64,000 nt of DNA from a bacterium (lineage in GTDB: Bacteria; Vulcanimicrobiota; Vulcanimicrobiia; Eremiobacterales; Eremiobacteraceae), in contig CADDZI010000004.1 of NCBI GenBank assembly GCA_902812405.1, positions 21,100 through 85,099 of the forward strand, read 5' to 3'. Below the pieces are notes generated by a model that was given only the letters and a program-made list of their open reading frames with translations, had not been told where the DNA came from and did not search any database. Of this stretch, positions 1-9,600 are shown one piece after another; the stretch's first letter is position 1; every line of letters begins with the position of its first letter. The position numbers were made by a program, and so were the translations under genes.

Positions 1-30
1 TATGGTTCGGTCCTGTCGGGTTCCCGGCGC

Positions 31-133
31 GCGCGTCACGCCGCCGGCAACGGGTGTGACGTACTGCGGACGGCGCGGATGACCGTCCGTGCCGATCGGC
101 GCGCGCGTCACACCGCCGGCAACGGGTGTGACG
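31..133. repeat. Pair of 31-bp direct repeats, each an inverted repeat
   Basis: Two near-identical 31-bp units lie at 31-61 and 103-133, differing at one base and offset by 72 bp. Each holds an inverted repeat: GTCACACC (GTCACGCC in the first unit), then a short spacer, then GGGTGTGAC. They lie immediately upstream of the best start of the NADH dehydrogenase gene, so they could be paired operator sites. They could equally be intergenic repeats. Confidence 0.6.
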
Positions 134-160
134 CCCGATGACGTCGCGCGGCACGCGCGT

Positions 161-1453
161 ATGACGCCATCTGTGTTGCGTCACCGCGTCGTAATCCTAG
201 GCGGCGGTTTTGGCGGTTTACGCGCCGCTCTGCGGCTGGGCTCGCGCCCGGTGGACGTGTGCCTCCTCGATCGGCGCAACTTTCATCTGTTTTCTCCGCT
301 TCTGTACCAGGTGGCGACGGGTTCGCTATCACCGGGTGAAATCGCGGCACCGCTGCGCTCGGTCCTGAGCCGGCACGCCAACGTGCGTGTGCTGCTCGGC
401 GAGGCGGAGGATCTCGACCCTCAGGCGCGGGTGGTCAGCCTGGCCGGCGGCGAGCGCCTGGAATACGATTCCCTGATCATCGCGACGGGTACGGACACCT
501 CGTACTACGGACACGACGAGTGGCGGGCGTGGGCGCCCAGCCCGAAATCCGTCGAGACGACGACCGAGATGCGCAGCAAGATTTTCTACGCCTTCGAAGC
601 GGCCGAGCGGGCCGGCCCGGAAGCAGAGCGTTCAGCCTGGCTGACGTTTATCATCGTCGGTGCGGGTGCCACGGGTTTGGAACTTGCGGGAGCCTTGGCC
701 GATATCGCCCACAATACGCTGCGCCGCGATTTTCGTGCGATCGATCCCACCCGGGCGCGCATCATCCTCGTCGAGGCGGCGGACCGGGTTCTGCCGCAGT
801 ATCCGCCGGATTTATCGCGGCACGCACGTCGCTTGATCGAACGTCTGGGTGTGGAGGTGTGGACCTCGACGTTCGTGCAGGAGATTTCTCCGGAGGGTGT
901 CCTCATCGAGAGGAATGGACGCCCGGAGCGCGTGGCCTGCAAGACGACGTTGTGGGCGGGCGGTATCGTCGCTACGGCGTTCGGACGGCGAGTAGCCGAA
1001 CGTCTAGATGCGCGAACCGACAGGGCCGGGCGTATCGTCGTTGGACCAAGTCTCAATCCGGAGGGTTTCCCCGAGATCTTCATCGTGGGCGATCTGGCCT
1101 GGCGCGACAGAGGCGACGGCACGCCGCTGCCGGGCGTCGCGCCGGTGGCGATTCAGGAGGGCGAGTATGCGGCGCGGGCCATTCTGAGCCGGCTTGCCGG
1201 CAGGCCGATGCTCCCCTTCCGCTATCGAAACCGTGGCGACATGGCCGTCATCGGACGCGGCGCGGCGGTCGCGAACGTTTTCGGCATTCACGTTTGGGGC
1301 TGGCCGGCTTGGCTCTTGTGGCTGTTCATCCACCTGCTGTACTTGGTCGAGTTCCAAAGCCGTGTCGTCGTCTTCGTGCACTGGGCGTTTCTCTACGTGA
1401 CGTCCAGCCGCGGCGCACGCCTGATCACAGGCCGCGTCCCCGCCGACCCGTAG
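161..1453 (+). CDS. ndh: Type II NADH:quinone oxidoreductase (NDH-2)
   Basis: A single-subunit, non-proton-pumping flavoprotein that passes electrons from NADH to the quinone pool at the inner face of the membrane. The 430-residue form starts at ATG 161, a few residues before the FAD-binding GGGFGG. A second Rossmann motif (VGAGATGLELAG) sits near residue 165, and GDLAW marks the C-terminal FAD-contact region. The C-terminus (about 370-420) is hydrophobic and aromatic (WPAWLLWLFIHLLY), matching the membrane-anchoring end of NDH-2. An upstream in-frame GTG at 89 would run through the repeat pair and add a low-complexity leader, so I prefer 161. The gene stands alone and is followed by palindromic repeats. 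A related FAD disulphide-reductase-fold quinone oxidoreductase cannot be fully excluded. Confidence 0.85.
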   Translation: MTPSVLRHRVVILGGGFGGLRAALRLGSRPVDVCLLDRRNFHLFSPLLYQVATGSLSPGEIAAPLRSVLSRHANVRVLLGEAEDLDPQARVVSLAGGERLEYDSLIIATGTDTSYYGHDEWRAWAPSPKSVETTTEMRSKIFYAFEAAERAGPEAERSAWLTFIIVGAGATGLELAGALADIAHNTLRRDFRAIDPTRARIILVEAADRVLPQYPPDLSRHARRLIERLGVEVWTSTFVQEISPEGVLIERNGRPERVACKTTLWAGGIVATAFGRRVAERLDARTDRAGRIVVGPSLNPEGFPEIFIVGDLAWRDRGDGTPLPGVAPVAIQEGEYAARAILSRLAGRPMLPFRYRNRGDMAVIGRGAAVANVFGIHVWGWPAWLLWLFIHLLYLVEFQSRVVVFVHWAFLYVTSSRGARLITGRVPADP

Positions 1454-1652
1454 CGGTCGGCCTTTGGCCGACCGTCACGCTTGCGCGATTGAGTCACGTG
1501 CCCGCGGGGCGGAAATGTTGCGGTCGCGCTTGCGCGACCGGCGGAACCTTGCCCCTTGCGGGATTTCCTCAAGAGGGGTAACGTTCTAACGGCCGCGACG
1601 AGCGCGGCCGCTAGGTGAACCCGGAAATGTAGCGGTCGCGCTTGCGCGACCG
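1453..1652. repeat. Cluster of GC-rich palindromic (REP-like) elements
   Basis: The gap after the NADH dehydrogenase (1454-1747) has no gene but four hairpin-forming units: 1453-1474 (CGGTCGGCC arms around TTT), 1520-1540 and 1632-1652 (CGGTCGCGC / GCGCGACCG around TT), and 1590-1611 (CGGCCGCG / CGCGGCCG arms). The first abuts the stop codon and might help terminate transcription, though no T-run follows. The same units recur at 22942-23080, 44339-44565 and 63979-63999. Confidence 0.8.
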
Positions 1653-1747
1653 AGAGATCCGAACGCCTGGCGTTATGCCTGCCGCGCCAACCGCATCATG
1701 TACCAGCAGTCCGCAAAAAGCCGGCCGCGACTTGTGGGTCGCAGCCG

Positions 1748-2137
1748 TCATTGCGGCATCGCATCCGCATTCCACAGGTAGGCCCACGCGGCGACCGTCG
1801 TGCCGTCCTCTCGATACACCGGCCGCAGCTCGCGCAGGTACAGGCTGCCGGCCGCATCCTCCGGCACAAATCCCTCGACATCGTCCAGACGCTCAAGGTC
1901 GGCGGCTGGGTCGGCGAGCTCGTACAACTCACCCTCGACCCGGTCGTCGCCGTCGACCAAGCCGGGGTAGGCACCGGCTTGAATGACCCGTCCGTGTGTC
2001 CACGCCGGTCCCACAAATCGCGCCCCGGCCAAGTAATGGTGGAACTCCCCGCCTCGCCGAAGGCTGCCGTAGACAAACAGGTACGTCTTTTCCGGGCCCG
2101 GCGCGGCCCTCCAGGAAGCCTTGCCCTGCACGCGCAA
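1748..2137 (-). CDS. Gamma-glutamylcyclotransferase-like (AIG2/GGCT) protein
   Basis: A 129-residue protein with the GGCT-fold signature VYGSLRRG at about residues 23-30, a GELYEL segment near the middle that should carry the family's acidic catalytic residue, and a late tyrosine-rich strand (AWAYLWN). The family includes gamma-glutamylamine cyclotransferases and many uncharacterised AIG2/YtfP-like proteins; the sequence alone does not fix the substrate. It is divergent from the ABC ATPase gene with about 40 bp between starts, so the two could share a promoter region. The first dozen residues lie before the conserved strand and the true start could be slightly internal. Confidence 0.75.
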   Translation of the reverse strand: MRVQGKASWRAAPGPEKTYLFVYGSLRRGGEFHHYLAGARFVGPAWTHGRVIQAGAYPGLVDGDDRVEGELYELADPAADLERLDDVEGFVPEDAAGSLYLRELRPVYREDGTTVAAWAYLWNADAMPQ

Positions 2138-2178
2138 ACATTCTCCTTCCAGGGCGCGAGACTCTCCGGCGAGCGACC

Positions 2179-3195
2179 ATGATCATTCAGACCCAGCGTT
2201 TGACCAAGACTTTCCGCATCCGGCGGCGCGGGGAAGGTGTCGTCGGAACGCTGACCTCGCTGTTCTCGCGAGCCTACGACGAAAAAGTCGCGGTTGCGGA
2301 CGTCTCGTTCGAGCTCCAAGCCGGCGAGCTGGTCGGCTACCTGGGCCCCAATGGAGCGGGCAAATCAACGACCATCAAGATGCTGACGGGCATTTTGGTG
2401 CCGACCAGCGGCACGTGCCGCGTCTGCGGTCTCGTGCCCTGGCAGAACCGGGTGGCCAACGCCAAGCAGATCGGAGTCGTGTTCGGCCAGCGCACCCAGT
2501 TGTACTGGGACTTGCCGCTTCGCGAGTCGTATGAGCTGCTGCGCGCGATCTACGGCATTCCCGCCGACCGCTACCGGCGCAATCTCAGCGAGTTCGTCGA
2601 CCTCTTGGGTCTGGACGAATTCCTGCATACTCCGGTTCGCCAGCTCAGTCTGGGGCAACGCATGCGGGGTGATTTCGCCGCGGCACTCCTCCACGACCCG
2701 CCGGTCGTGTTCTTGGACGAACCGACGATCGGGCTGGACGTCGTCGCTAAAGAGGCGATTCGCAATTTCATCGCACGAACCAACCGCGAGCGGGGTACGA
2801 CCTTCATCCTCACCACCCATGACCTCAACGACGTCGAAAAATTGTGCGAACGTATCATCATCATCGATCGCGGGCGCCTGCTCTACGACGGCAGCATCGA
2901 GTCGATCAAACGCCGCTACGGGCGCTGGCGCCTGCTCAGTGCCGATATCGAAGGGTACTGCCGGGAGTGCGACCTCAACCTGCCCGGCGTGCGGCTAATC
3001 TCCCAGGATGGCAACCGTCTCACGTTCAGCTTCGACCGGGAATCCGTCCGCGCCGACGAGCTCATCATCGCCCTGGCGGAACGCTACGACCTTAAAGACA
3101 TCACCGTCACCGATCCCGAACTTGAAGCGATTATCCGGGAAATCTACGTCAAGGGGCTGGACCTCGAGCGTCCGGCCATTGAGGTGGGATCATGA
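2179..3195 (+). CDS. ABC-2 exporter ATP-binding protein (COG4586-like)
   Basis: The ATPase of an ABC-2 type export system. The 338 residues carry a Walker A GPNGAGKST (about 56-64), a signature LSLGQRMR, a Walker B VVFLDEPTIGLD and a switch histidine in TTHDLNDVEKL. The 20-residue insertion before the first strand (TLTSLFSRAY region) and the long C-terminal domain fit the COG4586 subgroup, which normally works with two dissimilar permeases. ATG 2179 is chosen because homology starts there. The stop overlaps the start of the Kelch gene (ATGA). One candidate permease is at 4271-5068 and the other at 22121-22927, about 17 kb away. Confidence 0.87.
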   Translation: MIIQTQRLTKTFRIRRRGEGVVGTLTSLFSRAYDEKVAVADVSFELQAGELVGYLGPNGAGKSTTIKMLTGILVPTSGTCRVCGLVPWQNRVANAKQIGVVFGQRTQLYWDLPLRESYELLRAIYGIPADRYRRNLSEFVDLLGLDEFLHTPVRQLSLGQRMRGDFAAALLHDPPVVFLDEPTIGLDVVAKEAIRNFIARTNRERGTTFILTTHDLNDVEKLCERIIIIDRGRLLYDGSIESIKRRYGRWRLLSADIEGYCRECDLNLPGVRLISQDGNRLTFSFDRESVRADELIIALAERYDLKDITVTDPELEAIIREIYVKGLDLERPAIEVGS

Positions 3196-4274
3196 TGTCT
3201 GCGCGCGTTATCGTTGCGGGGACGGCTCTGGCTGCCGTCCTCGTCGTTGTCTCGTCCCAACCCGGCGTCGTCGCGCAAGTATCCAGCGCCCCTCAACCGG
3301 ACGAGCGCGCCGATCTTAATCGCGGCGTGTGGACGCGCGGGCCGAATCTGCCCTCGCCGCGGCAAGACGCGGCCGTTGCCGTTCTGGCCGGCCGCATCTA
3401 CCTTATCGGCGGCTTCGGGCCGCACGACGAACAAATGGACACCACCCTTGTCTGGGATCCCGACGTCGGATGGGATAAGCCCACCGGCGGCGTGGACGGG
3501 GTGGCGCAGATGCGGGGTGCATGGGTGGAAGCGGCTCCCATTCCCGAACCGGTGGATCACGCCGCGGCGGCCGCATTGGGGGGGGACATCTACGTTGCGG
3601 GCGGCCGCATCGAAAATTTGGTCAGCAACAAGTTTTGGCGCTACGATGTGGCCGCCGATCGGTGGGTGGAGTTGCCGTCCATGCCCGTTCCCCGCTACGG
3701 CGCCACCATGCAGGCCCTGGGCGACAAACTGTACTTGATCGGCGGAGCCGTCTCGCACGGCAACGATGCGACGAGCATGGAGATCTACGATACCCGCACC
3801 GGCCGCTGGAGCCTGGAAGCCTTTGCGCTTCCCGCCGAACGCCAGGGCCTGGCCTCGGCCGTCCTGGATGGCTACCTAATCGTCGTCGGCGGACGGGACG
3901 ACCAGCAGCGCAACCTGACCGCCTGCCAGGTCTACGATCCGGCGAGCGACCGCTGGGCGGTTTGCTCGTACCTCCACGAGCCCCGCGCGGACTTCGGGCT
4001 CAGCGTCGTCAACGGGCGTCTCGTTGCGGTGGGCGGGGACGACCTCCTGTCGTCGCAGGCGACACAGACCATGGAGATTTCCGAGCCCGGTATGCGCGGC
4101 TGGCTGGACGGCCCCTGGATGCCGAGTCCGCGTCACGGTATGGCGCAGGTCACCCTGGGCAACGTCGTGTGGATCATCGGTGGGGCGACCGCCACCGGCA
4201 CCGCGCCGTCGACCGCCGTCATGCGGTTTGTGAGCCCGATCGTCAAGGTGAAGTTCAAGGGCCGAGCCTCGTGA
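3192..4274 (+). CDS. Secreted Kelch-repeat beta-propeller protein
   Basis: A 360-residue exported protein. An N-terminal signal peptide (about 1-29, hydrophobic core AGTALAAVLVVVSS) is followed by five to six Kelch units with the GG and W-x-x-L/M-P pattern (YLIGGFG, YVAGGRI, YLIGGAV, IVVGGRD, VAVGGDD, WIIGGAT). Kelch propellers bind proteins or glycans, or hold oxidase sites; no catalytic residues are recognisable. The gene overlaps the ABC ATPase upstream and the permease downstream (GTG inside its stop region), so all three are translationally coupled. Co-transcription with an exporter suggests the protein is exported alongside, or assists, whatever the exporter handles. ATG 3192 or ATG 3195 can both serve as start. 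Confidence 0.85.
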   Translation: MMSARVIVAGTALAAVLVVVSSQPGVVAQVSSAPQPDERADLNRGVWTRGPNLPSPRQDAAVAVLAGRIYLIGGFGPHDEQMDTTLVWDPDVGWDKPTGGVDGVAQMRGAWVEAAPIPEPVDHAAAAALGGDIYVAGGRIENLVSNKFWRYDVAADRWVELPSMPVPRYGATMQALGDKLYLIGGAVSHGNDATSMEIYDTRTGRWSLEAFALPAERQGLASAVLDGYLIVVGGRDDQQRNLTACQVYDPASDRWAVCSYLHEPRADFGLSVVNGRLVAVGGDDLLSSQATQTMEISEPGMRGWLDGPWMPSPRHGMAQVTLGNVVWIIGGATATGTAPSTAVMRFVSPIVKVKFKGRAS

Positions 4275-5068
4275 GGCTTGCCCCGTACCTTGCGTTTGCC
4301 GCGGGTGCGTTCTCCCGGGAAGGTACGTACCGTTCCCAGGCGCTGACCCACATCGGCTCGGTGGCGCTGCGGGTATTCCTGCTCTCCACCTTGTGGACCG
4401 CTCTCTACCGCAACAACGGCGCGCAAGCCGGTATTTCGTTGCCGGCAATGATCACCTACGCCACTCTGGCCTTGCTGCTGGACCTGATCTACGGCGTCAA
4501 CGGTGCCTACGTCGTCCGCGAGAAAATCCGTGAGGGTTCCATTGCGATCGACATGATGCGTCCGATTTCGGTTCCCCTCTTCGTCTTCGCGGACACGGTG
4601 GGCCAGACGCTGTTTGCGGCCTTGCAGATTGTCCCTGCGCTCCTCATCGCGCTGCTCTTGGTCCGCATCCAGCTGCCGGCTAGCCCGGCGGCGGCCGCGG
4701 CCTTCCTGCCGTCAGTGGTGCTGGGATTCTGTGTGAATTTTTGCCTGGACATGATGATGGCCACGATCACCTTCTGGACGATGGAAATTTTCGGCGTGCA
4801 GTTGATGGTGCAGTTTATCTCTTCGCTCCTGTCCGGTTCCCTTGTGCCACTGTACTTCTTCCCAGCCGGCATCCTGCAGAATCTGGCGCTGGCCTCGCCC
4901 TTTGCGGCGATCTACAACGCCCCGCTCTCCATCTACATCGGGAAGACGGCGGGTGCGGGCATCCTCGGGATGCTTGGATGTCAGGCCCTCTGGGCGGTCA
5001 TCTTCGGTGCAGGTGCGTTCGCCCTGTGGCGCGTCGCCGAGCGCCGCGTCGTTGTGCAAGGCGGTTGA
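4271..5068 (+). CDS. ABC-2 type permease (COG4587-like)
   Basis: A 265-residue integral membrane protein with about six hydrophobic segments, the GSIAIDMMRPIS motif common in ABC-2 permeases of this group, and a basic C-terminal tail. The start is GTG 4271, overlapping the Kelch stop codon. It should pair with the ATPase at 2179-3195 and with the second, different permease at 22121-22927. Its last codons (peptide RRVVVQGG) and stop lie inside the repeat found again at 11870-11954 and 19856-19909. No substrate can be inferred. Confidence 0.85.
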   Translation: MRLAPYLAFAAGAFSREGTYRSQALTHIGSVALRVFLLSTLWTALYRNNGAQAGISLPAMITYATLALLLDLIYGVNGAYVVREKIREGSIAIDMMRPISVPLFVFADTVGQTLFAALQIVPALLIALLLVRIQLPASPAAAAAFLPSVVLGFCVNFCLDMMMATITFWTMEIFGVQLMVQFISSLLSGSLVPLYFFPAGILQNLALASPFAAIYNAPLSIYIGKTAGAGILGMLGCQALWAVIFGAGAFALWRVAERRVVVQGG

Positions 5069-5108
5069 CGTCACTGGACGTCAGGACTCGGACTGGGCGT
5101 TGGGATCT
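5041..5108. repeat. Dispersed 3'-end repeat, copy 1
   Basis: These 68 bp match 11887-11954 at 64 of 68 positions, and their first 37 bp also match 19873-19909. The left half encodes the final residues and stop of the ABC permease on the plus strand. The right half, read on the minus strand, encodes the same DPNAQSES-stop tail that ends the response regulator at 11927. Confidence 0.9.
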
Positions 5109-5192
5109 GGGGTCAGCGCCCTTAAAGAGCTACTGCACCCAATACCCGTGTCAAGTCCGTGCCCTGCGCCCGTCCGGATGTCGTTGCGCAAA

Positions 5193-5223
5193 CAAAAAGC
5201 GGCGAGCAAAATTTGCCCGCCGC
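5193..5223 (-). terminator. Rho-independent terminator of the TonB receptor-lipoprotein operon
   Basis: Read on the minus strand, 5215-5223 and 5199-5207 pair as a GC-rich stem of nine bases (one mismatch) around an AT-rich loop, followed by GCTTTTTGTTTG. It begins about 20 bp after the lipoprotein stop codon at 5244. Confidence 0.8.
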
Positions 5224-5243
5224 CTGGCAGACTGCCGCAAACG

Positions 5244-6641
5244 TCAACGCATGATGGCGTAATGGCGCCTGAGCAGGGGTAAGGTCCCGGACGGGCACGC
5301 CGCAGTGCCCACTTGGCAAGCGGCGGCGGAGATGGTGATGTCGGTTTCGCCATGTGCAGCCTTGAACGCAGGCGACGGATTGCCCAGGCTGTTCGGGTAC
5401 GATATGCCGTACGCATCGTAGTCGAATCCGATCACCTGGATCACAATCTGGTCCGCGCTCGTGGAGGTGCCGCCGTTGGCGGCGGTATTTTGCGCGGCTG
5501 TGCACACCGAGGGCACCGTTCCGGGCGCGGCACCGTTTGGATGGAGACTAGACGGCGCCGTGGGCCCGATTGTGTCGGGCAGGGTCAGCGTTCCCGAGCT
5601 GGTTGTTTCGATCGTGTAGTAGACGGGCGTCCCTGTGCTAGCCCACCCGTTGCAGCTTATGCCGCTGGTTGGTCCGTAGTCGACGATTTGGAGGTACGCC
5701 TCCGTGGCGCCCGCGGGCATGGTGAACGCGAATGTGCCGCCGCCGGCGGTGTCTGGAGTGTATGCCGGAGCCGTGGCGGTCCCGAGCACCGTCAGCGATG
5801 CCGGCAGCGTGAAACTGGCGGTCTTCGTTACGGTGCCGGTATTTGCCGGGACCGAGACGCTCAGCGAGTAGCTGCCGCCCGCCACCGGCGCAATGCCCGC
5901 GAACACGTCGATCCCTTCGCTCACGCCGGCGGTTCCGGCGGGCTCATTGTTGGAGGTGCTTCCCACGACCGAATCCGGATTGCCGGCCAGCTGGAATGCC
6001 GGCGGCCCGCCCCAAGGCACGAACACGTTGGGGTCAGTCCCGCTCCCACCGTATGCGGCGAACGTTCCCAGATCGTAAAGCGGCACCGGGTAGGGGGCTA
6101 CTTGAAACGGCGTCCCCGTGCTCCCGGGTGCCGGCGGTGTGAAGTCACCCTGGCCGGTGGCATTGAACGGCTCGATGCCCAGACCAAAAGCGCCTCCCGA
6201 CTGACCGAACGTGCTGAGTCCGTTCCCGCCCGGGGCGCAATTCGCTCCGGGATTTTGCGTCGTGGAACCAATGATGCTTTTGCCGACTTCGCCGGGGGCG
6301 GGACCCGTGCCGGCAAATGAGCAGCCGTCAAAAGAGGCCGCAGCGGAACCTGCCGGCCCCGCGATGGGGGCCGGCAGGGTGAGCGTAGGTGAATTGAGCA
6401 GCGAGCCGCTGTCGCCGGGGTGAAAGCCGCCCTCCGGCTGCCGGTAGGTCACGACGACGTTGAGCGCCGTCGAGGTGCCGTATAAATTCGCCGTGCCGAC
6501 GGCGAACTGCAACACGTTAGCTGCCAGGTTGGCGGTGTTTGAGGGAGTCAGCGGATTGCCGCCGCTGGCTCCGCAGCCCCCCAGGGCCAAAGCGGTTGCC
6601 GTGCATACCGCGCAGCCGATGAGCGTTCGTATGTTTCTCAT
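5244..6641 (-). CDS. Secreted lipoprotein of unknown function
   Basis: A 465-residue predicted lipoprotein: a short basic N-terminus, a hydrophobic stretch, then the lipobox LGGC near residue 22. The mature part is rich in Gly, Pro, Thr and Ser and reads like beta-sandwich domains (SLSVSVPANTGTVTKTASF). Cysteines are spaced as if for disulphides (DGCSF, GANCAPG, GISCNGW). I do not recognise a family. It lies 12 bp downstream of the TonB-dependent receptor on the same strand and shares its terminator, so it may be a surface or periplasmic substrate-binding partner of that receptor. A start three codons upstream, at 6650, is also possible. Confidence 0.8.
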   Translation of the reverse strand: MRNIRTLIGCAVCTATALALGGCGASGGNPLTPSNTANLAANVLQFAVGTANLYGTSTALNVVVTYRQPEGGFHPGDSGSLLNSPTLTLPAPIAGPAGSAAASFDGCSFAGTGPAPGEVGKSIIGSTTQNPGANCAPGGNGLSTFGQSGGAFGLGIEPFNATGQGDFTPPAPGSTGTPFQVAPYPVPLYDLGTFAAYGGSGTDPNVFVPWGGPPAFQLAGNPDSVVGSTSNNEPAGTAGVSEGIDVFAGIAPVAGGSYSLSVSVPANTGTVTKTASFTLPASLTVLGTATAPAYTPDTAGGGTFAFTMPAGATEAYLQIVDYGPTSGISCNGWASTGTPVYYTIETTSSGTLTLPDTIGPTAPSSLHPNGAAPGTVPSVCTAAQNTAANGGTSTSADQIVIQVIGFDYDAYGISYPNSLGNPSPAFKAAHGETDITISAAACQVGTAACPSGTLPLLRRHYAIMR

Positions 6642-6653
6642 GCTCGCCACCCG

Positions 6654-9600
6654 TCACAGCGCCCACTGGTAGTAGAACTGTACGTTGAAGGGCTGGATCG
6701 GACCAAACGTGGGCACTCCCGTAAAGTTGCCGTTCGACAAAAGATACGCGCCGTTGGTGAACGCGTAGCTGTCTTTGGGAACGGTCGGATAGCAGCCGCG
6801 GATATTCGGCCCGGTCTGGTTAATGCACGAGTTCACACCGGTCTGCGGCCCGGAGAGACCGTTCGCCACCGGCTGGTACCACGTATTGATGGCGGGCACC
6901 GAGTTGACCCACGCGTTGCCGAAGAGGTTCACCAGTTGCACGCCCATCGTGCTGCGCCCGTGCCGGTATTGCAGTGTGAGGTTGCCGTACACGTTGTAGT
7001 GTGACAGGATGCCGCCGTTCATCGCGGTGGCCGGCGTGCCGCGGGTCGCCGCGATGTTCGGGTTGGTCACGCTGCCCGGATACGCCGGATCGTAGTAGTT
7101 GGTCGAGATGCTCGAGCCCGGGCTGGAGCCGATCAAGCTCGATTGACCCGGCGTAATGCCCGCTCCCATGTCGATTTGCGGCACGTTGGCGTAGTGCAAG
7201 CAGACCCCGCTGGGCGCAAACAGCAGGCAGCCCGCAATGAGGTTGCCAGCGCTGTACGGATAGCCGATGTTGACCTCCACTTGCGGACTGATGCTGAAGC
7301 CGTCGCGGAAGTTTTCCACCCCTCCGATACGCAGCGCGAACGGGGAGACGTATCCGGCACGGTAGACGTCGCCCAGCTGCAGCGAGGCCAGTGATTGCAG
7401 CGGGACGGTCGTCTCGGCTACTGTGAAGGGTGGCGTGCTGCTGAGCACGTTCTGGTACGTCGCGGCAAAGAAACCGGAGAAGCCCAGCGCGCGCTGCGGC
7501 GTCGTCACACCCACCTCAACGCCGGTCGTCTTGTTGAACCCCTTGTTCGAGATCGCGAAGATACCGAGCACGGGGTTGAGCAGGTAGAAGGTCGGCAGGC
7601 TGGTGCCTTCCTTGAAGAATGGTGTCACGCGTAGCCCCCAGCCGTTGGCGAAGAGATGGTTGTAGCTCAAGTCGTAGTTGGTGTAGACGGCCGGCGGAAG
7701 GTTCTCGGCATCGGGCGCTTCAAGGTTGTCGCCCTCCCAGTACAGCTGTGCACCGTAGGACGGGCACGGGAACACCTGGGTCCCGAACGCAGGCGAGGTC
7801 CAGCCACACGTCGCGCCCGGCTTGGGCGGAATCTTCATGTACGGGGCCAACCCATACGCGTAAAAAGGTGTTCCGCCGGTCTGCGCATCGGAGAAGACCG
7901 CAGAGCGCCCGTACCCAACCCGGATGGCGTCGTTTGGTCCCATCTGCCACGAGATCGCGCCGCGGGGCTGCAACACCGTGGGTTCGGTGAGCCACAAAGC
8001 GGCGGGGATGTCGAACGGATTGGTGATGCGCACGGTGTTGCCGGCCGGACACGGAAATACCTGCACGCTGCAGCCGGTCGGCGGGACCCCCTGACCGTAT
8101 GCGTCGAGCTGGCTGAACCAGTGCCGGATCTGCCCTTCGTCGCGGACGCCGAGGTCAAGTCGCAGGCGGTCGTTGGGGTTGTACTGGAAGCGAATTCCGG
8201 TGCCCCAGTTCTGGAACGTTGACTTGTTGTAGTTGATGCCCCAACTGGGCATGCGCGGTAGGCAGCTGGGTGCTGGTCCGGACGTCCAGCTGACTCCTGG
8301 GCAGAAGATGTTGAAGATGTAGCCGCCCGGCAGCCAATCGCTTGGGTCCGGCTGATTCATGAGCCCAGTGCCGAACAAGCCGATCATGGTGAGCTGCGGC
8401 TCAAAGGTTGTGAACTCGGGGTAGAGCACGTTGTACTGGCCGTTGAGCGTGACGGTGAGGTTCGAGCCGAACTGGTGGAGGACGTCCAGATTCGTGCCGA
8501 CGGTTTGCCCTCCCGTGTAGCCCGCCGCCGAGATGCCTGGGAAACCGCTGCCCCACGGGCCGAGCGTGTACTGGTCGTCGAAGTTCTGGAGGTCATTCCA
8601 ATTGTAGTAGCGCAACGCCACATACGTGGTGGGCGAGACGTTGTTGTCGTACTCCAGCTTCAAAAACGTGGTCTGATTGGAGAAATTCTGCTGGGGCGAG
8701 GAGATGGGGGCGTTCACCGTCGGTACGCCCGGCCCTAGACCGATCAGGCTCGCGTATTGCTGCGGCGTATACCCCGTCAAGAACTGCAGCAGCCCTTGGG
8801 TAAGCTGGTCGTACGGGTAGTAGACGAGCGCGCACGGATCCGTCACCGGATTGTAGCGCCCGCCGCAGCCCGTGACGCCTTGGTAGCCTTGCTGTTCGAT
8901 GTTCGTGTAGAGGATCTGCAACTGCTGGGTGAGGCCGCCTCCGAATTTGACGAAGAAGTTGTTGGTGAGCTGGTCGTTCATCAGGTACGTCGTTGCGAAA
9001 TAGTTCCCGTATTCGTTGATGGGGGTAAAGTGATATCCGTTGTAAGGGGCGGAACGCTCGCCGTTATACGCGATGTATTCGGAAAACCGATCGTTCGGGG
9101 TCGAAAAGCCGTAGTTGAACGCCGCCTGGTGATAGAAATTGGGACCGCCCACGCCGAAATTGAGGATTCCGGATCCCGGCCCGGCGCCGCGCTGAGGGAT
9201 GACGTTGATGACGCCGGAACCCACTTCGCCTTGCGTCGCGTCGCCCGCGCCCTCCACGACCTGGATTGAAGCCGCACCGTTCATGAGGCCGTTCGAGCCG
9301 TTGAGGCCCAAAAACGGCTCTTTGAACGGCACGCCGTCGTATTGATAGCCGACCTCGGCCGCAGCTCCGCCGCGTATGGTCACCGATGACGAAAACGGCG
9401 TATTGTTGTTCGTCAACGTCACGCCGGGAATCGCCAGCAGCGCCGCGTTCTCGTTGCTGGACCCTTCTCTGCCAGTCGATTGCGCAATTTGCTGCGTATT
9501 GACGGTGTAGGCGTCGGTGGTCTGCGTGGGCTGGTAGGCGCTGGCGACGCCGCCTACCACCACCCGCCCTAGCGTCTTGATCTGGTGCGCCAGTGCCACT

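Noticed and set aside
520..1581. Long plus-strand open frame inside the NADH dehydrogenase gene
   Set aside because: Arg/Gly-rich, no family features; a high-GC frame shadow of the real gene.
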